NCBI GenBank assembly: GCA_964511535.1
Contig: CAZEFW010000208.1
Location: 1 to 12,223, forward strand
Direction of reading: 5' to 3'
Length of the DNA: 12,223 bases
From: CAZCFB01 sp964511535
GTDB taxonomy: Bacteria > Myxococcota_A > Polyangia > GCA-2747355 > CAZCFB01
Below, piece after piece: positions 5,736 through 12,223 of the stretch. The position numbers and the translations under genes were made by a program. The first letter of the stretch is position 1. The number at the start of each line of letters is the position of its first letter. The notes below the pieces were generated by a model, which made no database searches, was not told the origin of the DNA, and saw nothing but the letters and a program-made list of their open reading frames with translations.

Positions 5736-7148
5736 ATGGGAGGCAAGCCACGAGTTCGTCATCTCGTCGTGGGGTGCATCACCGCCATGACCCTGCTGGC
5801 CCTGCTGGCCGTTGGATCCTATCTGATCATCACAAACTTGATCCGGACCCAGGCAAGCGACGCCCGCGTGATCAACCTGTCCGAGCGGCAGCGCATGCTG
5901 TCCCAGCTGCTCACCAAGGACCTGCTGCTGCTGGTGAGCGCCCGGGATCCACAGCTCCAGGGCAGGCTCGGGGCCAACATCCTGGCCGACCTCAAGGTCT
6001 GGCGGGAGGTTCACCTGGGGTTGATGGCAGGGAGCGACAAGCTGCGCTTGCCCGGCGGCAACAGCCCCGAGGTCAACGCGCTGCTGGCCAAGGTGGACCG
6101 CCTGCACCAGCGCGCGGCCACGGAGCTCGAACGCCTGGCCAACCTGGAAGGTCGGGCCCTGGATCAGCTGGGGCCCACCTCGCCCGAGGTGCTGGTCGTG
6201 GTCTCGTTGACCGCCAGCTACCTGGAATGGATGGACCACACGGTGCACCAGTACGACCGTGAGGCGGCTGCCCGGGTGGCGGGCCTGGGGGCCACGCAGA
6301 CCGTCCTGCTGATGGTCACGCTGGTGGTGCTCGGCCTGCTGGGGCTGCTCATCTTCATGCCGATGGTGCGCGGGGTGCGCCGGACCTACGGCAAGCTGAC
6401 CGAGGCCAACGCCCGGCTGCATGAGGAGGTGCAGCACCGGCGCCGGCTCGAGCGGGAGCGCGAGCAGGTGATGCGCCTCAAGGAGAGCATGATGTCGGTG
6501 GCGAGCCATGACCTCAAGACGCCGCTGACCGCCATCATGGCCGGCGCGTCGTTCCTGGTGGACCTGGGAGACGGCTCGGAGACGCCGCACAACCGCATCA
6601 ACGAGCGCATCCTCTCCAACGCAAGGGTGATGAAGCGCATCATCGAGGACCTGCTCGACTTCCGCATGCTCCAGGAGGGCCGGATTCATCTGAGGAAGCG
6701 AGACACGGACATGGGCGATGTGGTCTCCGACGTGGTGGACCGGCTGTCCGAGATGTTCGCGGCCTACGGCATCGAGCCGCGGGTTCAGCTGGCCGAGATG
6801 TCAGCGTGCAGGGTGGACAGGGATCGCACCCTGCAGGTGCTGTCCAACATGGTGCACAACGCGGTGCGCTACTGCGGCCACGGCGCGGACATCAAGATCC
6901 GGACGCAGCAGATGGGGGAAGAGGTGCGGGTGGAGGTCATCGACGACGGCCCCGGCCTCCAGGGGGTGGACATCTCCCAGGCGTTCATGGCGTACACCCG
7001 GCTCGGCAACAAGCCCGCCAACAGCGAGAAGGGCTCCGGGCTGGGGCTGGCCATCTGCCGCCAGCTGGTGGAGCTGCACGGCGGGCAGGTGGGCGCGTTC
7101 GACAACGAGGGCAAGGGAGCGACTTTCTGGTTCCAGCTGCCTGCCTGA
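5736..7148 (+). CDS. Sensor histidine kinase with PilJ/NarX-type sensory domain
   Basis: The protein has 470 residues. Membrane helix 1 (about 9-33) and helix 2 (about 187-209) enclose a periplasmic domain of about 150 residues. That domain begins VINLSERQRMLSQLLTKDL, the signature of the helical PilJ/NarX-type N-terminal domain. After a coiled-coil region (about 212-250), with no recognisable HAMP, comes the HisKA H-box SVASHDLKTPLTAI with phospho-acceptor His258. The ATPase domain has an N-box NMVHNAVRY (371-379), G1 DDGPG (403-407), and G2 GSGLGL (433-438) followed by AICRQLVELHGG. All catalytic motifs are intact. The ligand is unknown; NarX uses this type of domain to sense nitrate, but that cannot be transferred here. 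No response regulator is adjacent, so it is an orphan kinase in this window. The stop codon abuts the stop of the convergent deiminase-like gene. Confidence 0.93.
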   Translation: MGGKPRVRHLVVGCITAMTLLALLAVGSYLIITNLIRTQASDARVINLSERQRMLSQLLTKDLLLLVSARDPQLQGRLGANILADLKVWREVHLGLMAGSDKLRLPGGNSPEVNALLAKVDRLHQRAATELERLANLEGRALDQLGPTSPEVLVVVSLTASYLEWMDHTVHQYDREAAARVAGLGATQTVLLMVTLVVLGLLGLLIFMPMVRGVRRTYGKLTEANARLHEEVQHRRRLEREREQVMRLKESMMSVASHDLKTPLTAIMAGASFLVDLGDGSETPHNRINERILSNARVMKRIIEDLLDFRMLQEGRIHLRKRDTDMGDVVSDVVDRLSEMFAAYGIEPRVQLAEMSACRVDRDRTLQVLSNMVHNAVRYCGHGADIKIRTQQMGEEVRVEVIDDGPGLQGVDISQAFMAYTRLGNKPANSEKGSGLGLAICRQLVELHGGQVGAFDNEGKGATFWFQLPA

Positions 7149-8267
7149 TCAGGGCGCCCGCTGCAGCACGTTGACCAGGCAGCGCACGGTGCCGTTGTGG
7201 CCAAAGATGCGCGAGACGTCCACCTCGTGCACGGTCACCCCCAGCGCCTCGTAGGCGGCGCGGCCAGCGCGGTCCAGCAGGGAGAGCCCGAAGGTGGGCA
7301 TGTAGGCGTGCAGCGCGCCGTCGGGCCGCCGCTCCAGCAGGGCGTTGTTGTAGGTGATGTAGGTCAGGCCGTCGGTCATGGGCACCAGCGGGGTGCGCAC
7401 CACCCGGAAGCCGCGGCGCGCCAGGGTCCGGGCCACATGGTCGAACCTGTCCGCGGTGGCGGCCGAGGCGTCCAGGGGCATCGGCCGCGCGCCGGGCAGG
7501 CGGCGCGCCAGGGCCAGGCCCGCCCGGGCGTCCCCCACCAGCACCACCTCGTCGTCCAGAGGCGTGAGGAACATACCCACGTGGTGGCCCGGGACCTCGT
7601 GGTGGTGACGGCCGATGAGCACCGGCTCCAGGCCGGTGTTGCTGCGCAGCCAGCGGCGCAGGGTCCGGTGATCCCCCAGCGCCCCGCCGCGGTTACGGTG
7701 GGCCAGCAGGGCGGTGGCGAAGACATGCCGGGAGGTGGCGGTCAGGTCGCCGCCGTCGAAGATCAGCGGCCGGGGGGCCACCCGCACCGACGCTCCCGCT
7801 GCCCGGGCAAGGGCGAAGGGGGCGTGCCAGTCGTTGCGGCGTAGCGCCGGCGCGTGGTCCTGGGGCCGCGGCCGCACCAGCAGCAGCCGGCGAGACCCGC
7901 GCCGGGCCAGGGTGTAGCGGTCGCGGGACCAGGTGGTGATGGGCCGGCCCACCACCGCGGGGATCAGGCGGCGAGGCGCCGCGGGCGCTGTCCAGGAGCG
8001 GGCCAGGGCGACGAAGCGCTCGAAGTGCTCCCGCCGCTCGACGAGCACGTGGACCGTCACCGCGGCGGGCAGCGAGCGCAGCAGGTCTCGGTAGCTGGGG
8101 CCTGCCTCGCGCTCCATGGCGGGCGTGAAGTGCAGCGCGATGTCTCGCAGGGCGCCGCCGTTGTCGGGGACCAGCCGGGCGGGCGTGATCGCCGAGCGGG
8201 CGGTGGGCGCCGGCTGGGCGTACAGGACCAGCGCCGCCAGGGCGGCGACCGCGAGGTCCCGGAGCAC
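7149..8267 (-). CDS. Exported agmatine-deiminase-like (guanidino-group-modifying) protein
   Basis: This 372-residue protein has an N-terminal hydrophobic segment (LAVAALAALVLYAQPAPTARSA) that looks like a signal peptide. The body fits the guanidino-modifying superfamily (agmatine and arginine deiminases, DDAH, bacterial peptidyl-arginine deiminases). Matching motifs are WSRDR (113-117), IFDGGDL (169-175), PGHHVGMFL (226-234, with His228/His229 as candidate catalytic His), and GHNGTVRCLVNVL with Cys363 as the likely nucleophile close to the C-terminus. These would supply the Asp/Glu-His-Cys set that deiminates or hydrolyses a guanidinium group through a thiouronium intermediate. The substrate is not predictable; the signal peptide points to a periplasmic or secreted substrate. 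It begins with GTG, 4 nt after the stop of the upstream gene and without a Shine-Dalgarno, so translational coupling is likely. Confidence 0.75.
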   Translation of the reverse strand: MLRDLAVAALAALVLYAQPAPTARSAITPARLVPDNGGALRDIALHFTPAMEREAGPSYRDLLRSLPAAVTVHVLVERREHFERFVALARSWTAPAAPRRLIPAVVGRPITTWSRDRYTLARRGSRRLLLVRPRPQDHAPALRRNDWHAPFALARAAGASVRVAPRPLIFDGGDLTATSRHVFATALLAHRNRGGALGDHRTLRRWLRSNTGLEPVLIGRHHHEVPGHHVGMFLTPLDDEVVLVGDARAGLALARRLPGARPMPLDASAATADRFDHVARTLARRGFRVVRTPLVPMTDGLTYITYNNALLERRPDGALHAYMPTFGLSLLDRAGRAAYEALGVTVHEVDVSRIFGHNGTVRCLVNVLQRAP

Positions 8268-8271
8268 CGGG

Positions 8272-8808
8272 TCAGCGCCGGGCGAGGGCGCCGAGCAAGC
8301 CCTGGCCAGCGCGCGCCGCGACGCGCTGACCTTCCTTGCGCACCTCGGCGAACAGGGTGGGGCTGGCCTGCATCGCCAGGGCGGCCAGCACGGGGCTCTT
8401 GTTGTCCCCCCTGCGCGCCTTCTTCTTCTTCTTCGGCAGCTTCACGTCGTCGATGGTGAAACGCTTCTCCATGCGCTCCCCCGGCCCCAGGGCCACGTGC
8501 ACCGCGCGCCGGGCCCGCTCCCGCGGCATGGGCACCATGCGCGCCATGGGCGACGAGGGGGGCGACTCCATCAGCGCCACCTCCATGTCGGCCTCCATGG
8601 CCTCGTCGGTGGGGTTGTGGGCCCTGAAGCAGAGCACCGCGGCCTGGCCTGGCTTGCCCTCCACGGAGGCCTCGAGCTTCAGCCCGTGATACTCGGCCTT
8701 GCCCGGCTCGGGCGCGGGTTCGGGATCTCCCGACGCCGGCTGCCTCGCGCCCAGGTCCAGCGCCGCGCCCATGAACACCACCACCAGGAATACCACTCGT
8801 CTGAACAT
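8272..8808 (-). CDS. Secreted protein of unknown function
   Basis: I do not recognise this 178-residue protein. It starts with a basic-hydrophobic signal sequence (MFRRVVFLVVVFMGAALDLGA), then an acidic Pro-rich stretch (about 23-38). The central region (about 40-120: LKLEASVEGKPGQAAVLCFRAHNPT ... VHVALGPGERMEKRFTIDDV) has the alternating pattern of a small beta-sandwich. A basic run follows (Lys126-Lys130 plus ARR), encoded by five AAG codons, and then a probable amphipathic helix at the C-terminus. The start is secure because GGAGGT lies 6 nt upstream. It is the first gene of a two-gene unit with the exported deiminase-like protein. Both are predicted to leave the cytoplasm, so they may act together, but that is only context. 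Confidence 0.7.
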   Translation of the reverse strand: MFRRVVFLVVVFMGAALDLGARQPASGDPEPAPEPGKAEYHGLKLEASVEGKPGQAAVLCFRAHNPTDEAMEADMEVALMESPPSSPMARMVPMPRERARRAVHVALGPGERMEKRFTIDDVKLPKKKKKARRGDNKSPVLAALAMQASPTLFAEVRKEGQRVAARAGQGLLGALARR

Positions 8809-8814
8809 CCTCTC

Positions 8815-8820
8815 ACCTCC
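8815..8820 (-). promoter_or_regulatory. Shine-Dalgarno site GGAGGT of the two-gene secreted unit
   Basis: Reading on the minus strand, GGAGGT lies 6 nt before ATG 8808, near-perfect in sequence and spacing. It decides the start of the secreted protein. The downstream deiminase-like gene lacks its own site. Confidence 0.75.
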
Positions 8821-8902
8821 CGTGACCTCCCCTTGAAACGCGCCAGCCCGGCAGAAGATCTAATCCTTGTGGCAGCCGCCCCGCGGGTGGTACGCCAGAA
8901 CC

Positions 8903-9334
8903 ATGGGTGACAACGGCCATCCCCCGCCCTACGTGGCATGCCGGGAGCAGTTCACCGTCGGGGTGGAGGCGGCGTTCCAGGCGCCGGCGGAGGAGCCGCC
9001 GTACATGGTGGTGTTCGAGGACGACGGCGAGACCGGCTACCTGTACTGCCTCGACCTGTCACGCAAGGGCAGAGAGGGCCCCATCGTGGACGCGCTGCAC
9101 ATCTACAACGTGGCCCAGTTATCCGACCGGGACATGCCCTGCAAGCTGGAGGTGGTCTGGTCCGGCGACCACCGCGTGGCCGCCCTGTTCATCAACCGCT
9201 CCCCCCACGCCGTGGTGAACTTCGAAGCCCGGCAGGCCTGCTGCCGCACCGGCTACCCCCCGCCCAGAGAGGGCGGCTGGATGGTGGGGGATCATGAGTG
9301 GGATGAAGGGATGCTGGAGAAGCTGGGGTTGTGA
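8903..9334 (+). CDS. Small cytoplasmic protein, probably DUF2251-like
   Basis: The protein has 143 residues with no signal peptide or membrane segment. The central block VVFEDDGETGYLYCLDL (36-52) followed by IVDALHIYNVAQL (61-73) and KLEVVWSGDHRVAALFIN (81-98) resembles a small conserved bacterial family that I recall as DUF2251; I could not check this. The C-terminus is rich in Trp and Gly (EGGWMVGDHEWDEGML), a pattern often seen in such stand-alone proteins. No enzymatic motif is visible and the function is unknown. ATG 8903 is preferred over the upstream TTG at 8867, though neither has a strong Shine-Dalgarno. It is transcribed divergently from the secreted-protein pair (94 bp between starts) and convergently with the large lipoprotein. 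Confidence 0.75.
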   Translation: MGDNGHPPPYVACREQFTVGVEAAFQAPAEEPPYMVVFEDDGETGYLYCLDLSRKGREGPIVDALHIYNVAQLSDRDMPCKLEVVWSGDHRVAALFINRSPHAVVNFEARQACCRTGYPPPREGGWMVGDHEWDEGMLEKLGL

Positions 9335-9352
9335 CCTAGCCGCGCTTCGCGC

Positions 9353-9459
9353 GGAACAAAAAACAAGAAACAAAAGATGCCGAATTCAAAATGAGATTGG
9401 CCCGCCAGGGTGGACCTCATTTTTCGTTTCTAGTTTCTAGTTCCTTATTTTTTGTTTCC
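9353..9459. repeat. 107-bp nested inverted repeat between convergent genes
   Basis: The ends are complementary: GGAACAAAAAACAAGAAAC (9353-9371) pairs, with one bulge and two mismatches, with the right end finishing at 9459 (TTCCTTATTTTTTGTTTCC). An inner 8-bp stem, AAAATGAG (9388-9395) with CTCATTTT (9416-9423), has practically the same centre, about 9406. The right arm also carries two GTTTCTA heptamers (from 9427). The tract is strikingly AT-rich against GC-rich surroundings and ends 2 nt before the stop of the TSP3/vWA gene. It could be a MITE-like insertion, a strong bidirectional terminator, or both. Confidence 0.55.
9388..9427. terminator. Likely bidirectional terminator
   Basis: The stem AAAATGAG/CTCATTTT has a GC-rich loop region and is flanked by an A-rich tract on the left and a T-run (TTTTTCGTTT) on the right. 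Read from either strand it gives a hairpin followed by Us. It sits between the convergent stops at 9334 and 9462, where a shared terminator is expected. The stem is short and AT-rich, so efficiency is uncertain. Confidence 0.4.
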
Positions 9460-9461
9460 TT

Positions 9462-11723
9462 CTATTTCACCACCGCCTGCTTCACCCACCGCCGATATGA
9501 CGCCACCACCTTGCTGCCCTTGGGGATCTTGACGCCCACGAACACCAGCGAGTTGGAGAAGCCGACGTAGTCGAAGCCGCTGACCCGGCTGCGCTTGAGC
9601 TGCTTCTGGTCCAGGGCCACGGCCAGCGAGGCGCTGATGGGCACGTACTGCAGCACCGCCGGGCTGGCCGCGCCGGTGATGGTGTCGATGATGATCTGCA
9701 GCGTGGTGCCGAGGTTCTTCTGGCAGATGTCCGCCGCGATGCCGCCGGTGGCCTTGACCAGCTCCAGGTAGCCGTGGCCCGTCTCGGCGCTGCACTTGCT
9801 GCTGCCGCCGGACGATGAGCAGAGTCCGCCGATGAGGTGCACCATGGCCCGGGCCTGGTTGCCCCACTTGGGGTCCTTGCCGCCGAACAGGGTGAACCAG
9901 GGCCCGAGGTACTTGTTCACCTCGGCCTGGCTCTGGGCCGTCAGCGAGCAGCCGCTCGCCTTGTAATAGGGCCCCTGGCCCTTGTACTTGCCCCCCTTGA
10001 GCTCCTTGGGCGCCTCGTCGGTGGCGATGATGATGGCCAGCGACGCGTTGGGCCGGATCTTGGTGTTGTCCCCCGCCTTGCGCGGCAGGTGGCGCGTGAC
10101 CCCCTCGTAGGCGTGGGCCAGCCCGTACTCGGAGCTCCCCTCGCGGTAGGGCGGGTTGGCCACGCACGACTTGAAGATCTTCTGCTCGTTGGCCGACAGG
10201 AACCGGTCCGGCCCGCCCGGGTCGCCCATGTCGAACATGGGCGCCGGCATCAGCTTGCCGCACATCTTGCCCACGATCACCTTGGGCTGGAACGGGTTGA
10301 AGTCGTTGGGGTCGGCCACGCCGGTGACCCCCATGCGGAAGTCGAGCCCGCTCTTGACCGCCCGGGAGAAGAAGTCATTGGCGTTGTTGACGATGTCCTG
10401 CAGGTTGTCGCTCATGCTGCCCGACTCGTCCACCACCCAGATGATGTCGGCCACCGGGTTACGCGACAGGATGAACGGGTCGCACTCCACGGTGCCGGAG
10501 TCGGACAGGGTGGCCAGCCCGGAGCCGTTGGACAGGTCCTCCATCAGGTAGCCGGTGGCCTGCTTCGGGTCGTTGGCCATCTTGGTGATGCCCACTGCGC
10601 CCATGACGATGATCCGGCCGTCCTTGCGCAGCTGGGTGGCGAACTTGATGGTGAAGCCGGTTGTGCTCGAGCCGTAGCCCGAGGGTCCGCCGTTGCCCGA
10701 GCCGGCGCCGAGCAGGGCAGAGACCACGCCGTTGCGCATGGCGCCCACGGTCTTGCCGGCGCTGGCGGTTACCGCCAGCTGGGTGGAGACCACCGTGGGG
10801 AACTTGTCGTGGCTGGTGACCTTGTTGCCCGACGACACCGTCAGCACCGACGACGCCCCCGAGAGCTTGGACTTCAGATCAGTGATGACCTTGGCGGACA
10901 GCACGGTCACGTCGGCACCGCTGGACGCCCGAGAGAGCACGAACCCGGCCACGATCTGGTTGCCCCCCTTGTAGTCGAATGCCCCGGCGGCGCCCTTGGC
11001 GGGGTTGCCCGACAGCTTCAGCGCGCCGTAGCCTGCGCCCTTCTCCAGCGCCACCTTCCAGGTGCCCTCCGACGAGGTCTTGAAGTCCACCTCCTTGAGC
11101 CCCTTGCCGCCCATCTCCCCCGCCTTGCGGCAGATGAACGTGGGCAGGGCCTTGTCGCCGGTGCCGCCGTAGGTCGACTTCTTCTTCGGGTCGGTCTCCC
11201 CGTTGGAGCAGAGGAAGCTCGCCTTGGGCGTGCAGGCGCCCCCCTTGCAGGTCTGGCCCAGGCCGCAGGCGCCGGGCTTGGTGGGCGGGCACCCCTTGCG
11301 TGACTCGCCGCACTTGTCGAAGCAGCAGCCGAACTTGCCGTCCCAGTTGAGGTCCTCGTCGCCGTCCTCGATGCCGTCCCCGTCAGAGTCCTTGTCCTTG
11401 TAGTCCGGGCGCTTGTCGCCGTCGCTGTCTCCCTTGGACTCCAGGTAGTCGGGCACCTTGTCGCCGTCGCTGTCCAGGTCGGCGTAGTCGGGCACCTTGT
11501 CGCCGTCGGTGTCCTGATCCGGGTTGCACCCCTCCTTCTCGTCCGGGATCTTGTCGCCGTCGGTGTCCTTGCCCGGCGTGCAAGGGGAGGTGGGCGTGTA
11601 GCCGCCGTCGGGCCACACGGTGCCCGCCTCGGAGGTGGGGTCCTGCTCGAAGGTGGTCTCGGTGCATGAGGCGCCAGACAGCAGCGCCGCCACCAGGGTG
11701 GCGGAAGTTATGAGCCTGATCAT
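9462..11723 (-). CDS. Lipoprotein with TSP3 repeats and a von Willebrand A domain
   Basis: The protein has 753 residues. The signal peptide MIRLITSATLVAALLSGASC ends in a lipobox, so Cys20 is probably lipidated. Residues 53-122 contain five Asp-rich thrombospondin type 3 units (DTDGDKIPD, DTDGDKVPD, DSDGDKVPD, DSDGDKRPD, DSDGDGIED), which bind Ca2+ and form stalks. A cysteine-rich segment (about 133-198, including CGLGQTCKGGAC) resembles the modules of the lipoprotein at 1-829. From about residue 427 comes a vWA domain: IIWVVDESGSM with the MIDAS motif DxSxS (Asp432, Ser434, Ser436), then MGVTGV and a later ATDEA. Pairs of Cys suggest disulfides. It probably acts on the cell surface in adhesion or protein binding; the ligand is unknown. 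ATG 11723 is chosen for the compact signal peptide and a TATAAT 7 nt upstream; ATG 11732 (preceded by GGGGAG) would add MAA. Confidence 0.88.
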   Translation of the reverse strand: MIRLITSATLVAALLSGASCTETTFEQDPTSEAGTVWPDGGYTPTSPCTPGKDTDGDKIPDEKEGCNPDQDTDGDKVPDYADLDSDGDKVPDYLESKGDSDGDKRPDYKDKDSDGDGIEDGDEDLNWDGKFGCCFDKCGESRKGCPPTKPGACGLGQTCKGGACTPKASFLCSNGETDPKKKSTYGGTGDKALPTFICRKAGEMGGKGLKEVDFKTSSEGTWKVALEKGAGYGALKLSGNPAKGAAGAFDYKGGNQIVAGFVLSRASSGADVTVLSAKVITDLKSKLSGASSVLTVSSGNKVTSHDKFPTVVSTQLAVTASAGKTVGAMRNGVVSALLGAGSGNGGPSGYGSSTTGFTIKFATQLRKDGRIIVMGAVGITKMANDPKQATGYLMEDLSNGSGLATLSDSGTVECDPFILSRNPVADIIWVVDESGSMSDNLQDIVNNANDFFSRAVKSGLDFRMGVTGVADPNDFNPFQPKVIVGKMCGKLMPAPMFDMGDPGGPDRFLSANEQKIFKSCVANPPYREGSSEYGLAHAYEGVTRHLPRKAGDNTKIRPNASLAIIIATDEAPKELKGGKYKGQGPYYKASGCSLTAQSQAEVNKYLGPWFTLFGGKDPKWGNQARAMVHLIGGLCSSSGGSSKCSAETGHGYLELVKATGGIAADICQKNLGTTLQIIIDTITGAASPAVLQYVPISASLAVALDQKQLKRSRVSGFDYVGFSNSLVFVGVKIPKGSKVVASYRRWVKQAVVK
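11358..11567 (-). repeat. TSP3 calcium-binding repeat tract
   Basis: Five short Asp-rich repeats of the form D-[TS]-D-G-D-x-x-[PE]-D are encoded here. Two neighbouring copies are nearly identical as DNA: GTAGTCGGGCACCTTGTCGC starts at 11445 and again at 11484, 39 bp (13 codons) apart, preserving frame. The repeated DNA makes length change by slippage plausible. Confidence 0.85.
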
Positions 11724-11746
11724 GGCAGCCATTATACAATCTCCCC
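11724..11746. promoter_or_regulatory. Overlapping divergent -10 elements in a 23-bp start region
   Basis: On the minus strand a perfect TATAAT (11731-11736) lies 7 nt before ATG 11723. On the plus strand TACAAT (11735-11740; 5 of 6) ends 6 nt before ATG 11747. The two hexamers overlap. Their positions would start both transcripts at or next to the ATG, giving leaderless mRNAs. No good -35 is seen in either direction. A GGGGAG on the minus strand could instead serve the alternative ATG 11732. Confidence 0.45.
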
Positions 11747-12223
11747 ATGGACAAGCCGGTCACGACGGTCATCGACAAGCAGCGCTGCATCGGCTGCGGG
11801 GTCTGTGTGCAGGTCTGCCCCGCGGATACCCTGTCGGTGGTGGAGGGAAAGTCCACCGTCACCGGCGAGCGCTCGCTGCACTGCGGCCACTGCCAGGCGG
11901 TGTGCCCCACCGAGGCGATCAAGGTGGAGGCGCTGGATCCCGACACCCTGGAGCTTGCCACGATCAGGGCGCCCCAGCGGTGGATGCCGTTCGGCAAGTA
12001 CAACACCCCCGGGCTGGTGGCGCTCATGCGTTCGCGGCGGTCCACCCGCAACTACAAGCCCGACCCGGTGCCCCTGGACATACTGCAGGACCTGGTCAAG
12101 ATTGGCATCGCCGCGCCCTCGGGCACCAACGAGCAGGCCTGGACCTGGACCATCCTGCCCACGCGGGAGGCGGTGATGCAGGTGGGCAAGGCGAGCCTCG
12201 ACTTCTTCAGCAAGCTGAACCGC
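11747..12223 (+). CDS. Ferredoxin-nitroreductase fusion, C-terminus cut by the window edge
   Basis: The first 159 residues are in the window and the frame is open to the end. Residues 8-60 form a bacterial ferredoxin-like domain. The first cluster motif is complete (RCIGCGVCVQVCP: Cys14, 17, 20, 24). The second reads SLHCGHCQAVCP (Cys46, 49, 53) with Ser43 where the first Cys of CxxCxxCxxxC is expected. From about residue 88 a nitroreductase domain begins: LMRSRRSTRNYKPDPVPLDIL (R-R-S-x-R for FMN phosphate) and IAAPSGTNEQAW, both typical of the FMN-binding nitroreductase fold. This ferredoxin-plus-nitroreductase architecture is known in many bacteria and suggests an NAD(P)H- or ferredoxin-linked flavin reductase; the physiological substrate is unknown. 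ATG 11747 has no Shine-Dalgarno, but TACAAT lies 6 nt upstream. Confidence 0.9.
   Translation, partial: MDKPVTTVIDKQRCIGCGVCVQVCPADTLSVVEGKSTVTGERSLHCGHCQAVCPTEAIKVEALDPDTLELATIRAPQRWMPFGKYNTPGLVALMRSRRSTRNYKPDPVPLDILQDLVKIGIAAPSGTNEQAWTWTILPTREAVMQVGKASLDFFSKLNR

Noticed and set aside
8419..8434. CTT triplet run as a microsatellite or phase-variation tract
   Set aside because: It is in frame and encodes a Lys run; unit changes would not shift the frame, and the tract is short.
8833..8865. TTGAAA and TCTAAT as a promoter for the small cytoplasmic protein
   Set aside because: The spacing of about 20 nt is too long for a confident sigma70 promoter.
9340..9354. Hairpin CCGCGC-TTC-GCGCGG just after the small cytoplasmic protein
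   Set aside because: A good 6-bp GC stem, but followed by an A-rich rather than T-rich tract, so not a standard intrinsic terminator in either direction. It may assist the nearby hairpin at 9388-9423.
9837..11303. 488-codon plus-strand open frame opposite the TSP3/vWA lipoprotein
   Set aside because: Low-complexity Ala/Gly/Val/His/Arg composition and full overlap with a well-supported gene indicate a shadow frame.

Overview
The window is GC-rich chromosomal DNA from a Gram-negative bacterium, most likely a member of the Myxococcota or another deltaproteobacterial-type lineage. That assignment is an inference from content: long lipoproteins with cysteine-rich repeats, a lipoprotein joining thrombospondin type 3 repeats to a von Willebrand A domain, a PilJ-type orphan histidine kinase, a large GT-C glycosyltransferase and a bacterial histone-fold protein. 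I see no tRNA, rRNA, CRISPR array, transposase gene or phage gene. No stretch over 300 bases lacks a gene; the largest gaps are 2498-2669, 5575-5735, 839-988 and 9335-9461.

Layout. Minus strand, 1-829: the N-terminal part of a cysteine-rich lipoprotein built from 43-residue repeats, running off the left edge. Minus strand, 989-2497: a radical SAM protein with an N-terminal B12-binding-like domain. A 49-bp concentric palindrome (2578-2626) separates it from a probable two-gene unit: a zinc-finger/histone-fold fusion (3310-3852) followed by a CoA-pyrophosphatase-type Nudix hydrolase (2670-3281). Divergent from these, on the plus strand, are a GT-C membrane glycosyltransferase (3898-5574) and a sensor histidine kinase (5736-7148). 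The kinase converges stop-to-stop with a minus-strand pair: a small secreted protein of unknown function (8272-8808) and an exported agmatine-deiminase-like enzyme (7149-8267). Divergent from that pair is a small cytoplasmic protein (8903-9334). It converges on a large TSP3/vWA lipoprotein (9462-11723) across a 107-bp nested inverted repeat. At the right edge, only 23 bp from the lipoprotein start, a ferredoxin-nitroreductase fusion begins on the plus strand and is cut by the window end.

How the genes relate. This does not read as one pathway. It is a housekeeping and accessory mixture with an envelope theme: two lipoproteins, an exported deiminase-like enzyme, a membrane glycosyltransferase and a membrane sensor. 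The most unusual protein is the zinc-finger/histone fusion. The most unusual regulatory pattern is that both tight divergent gene pairs have TANNNT elements 6-7 nt before ATGs that lack a good Shine-Dalgarno. This suggests leaderless transcripts fired from overlapping divergent promoters.
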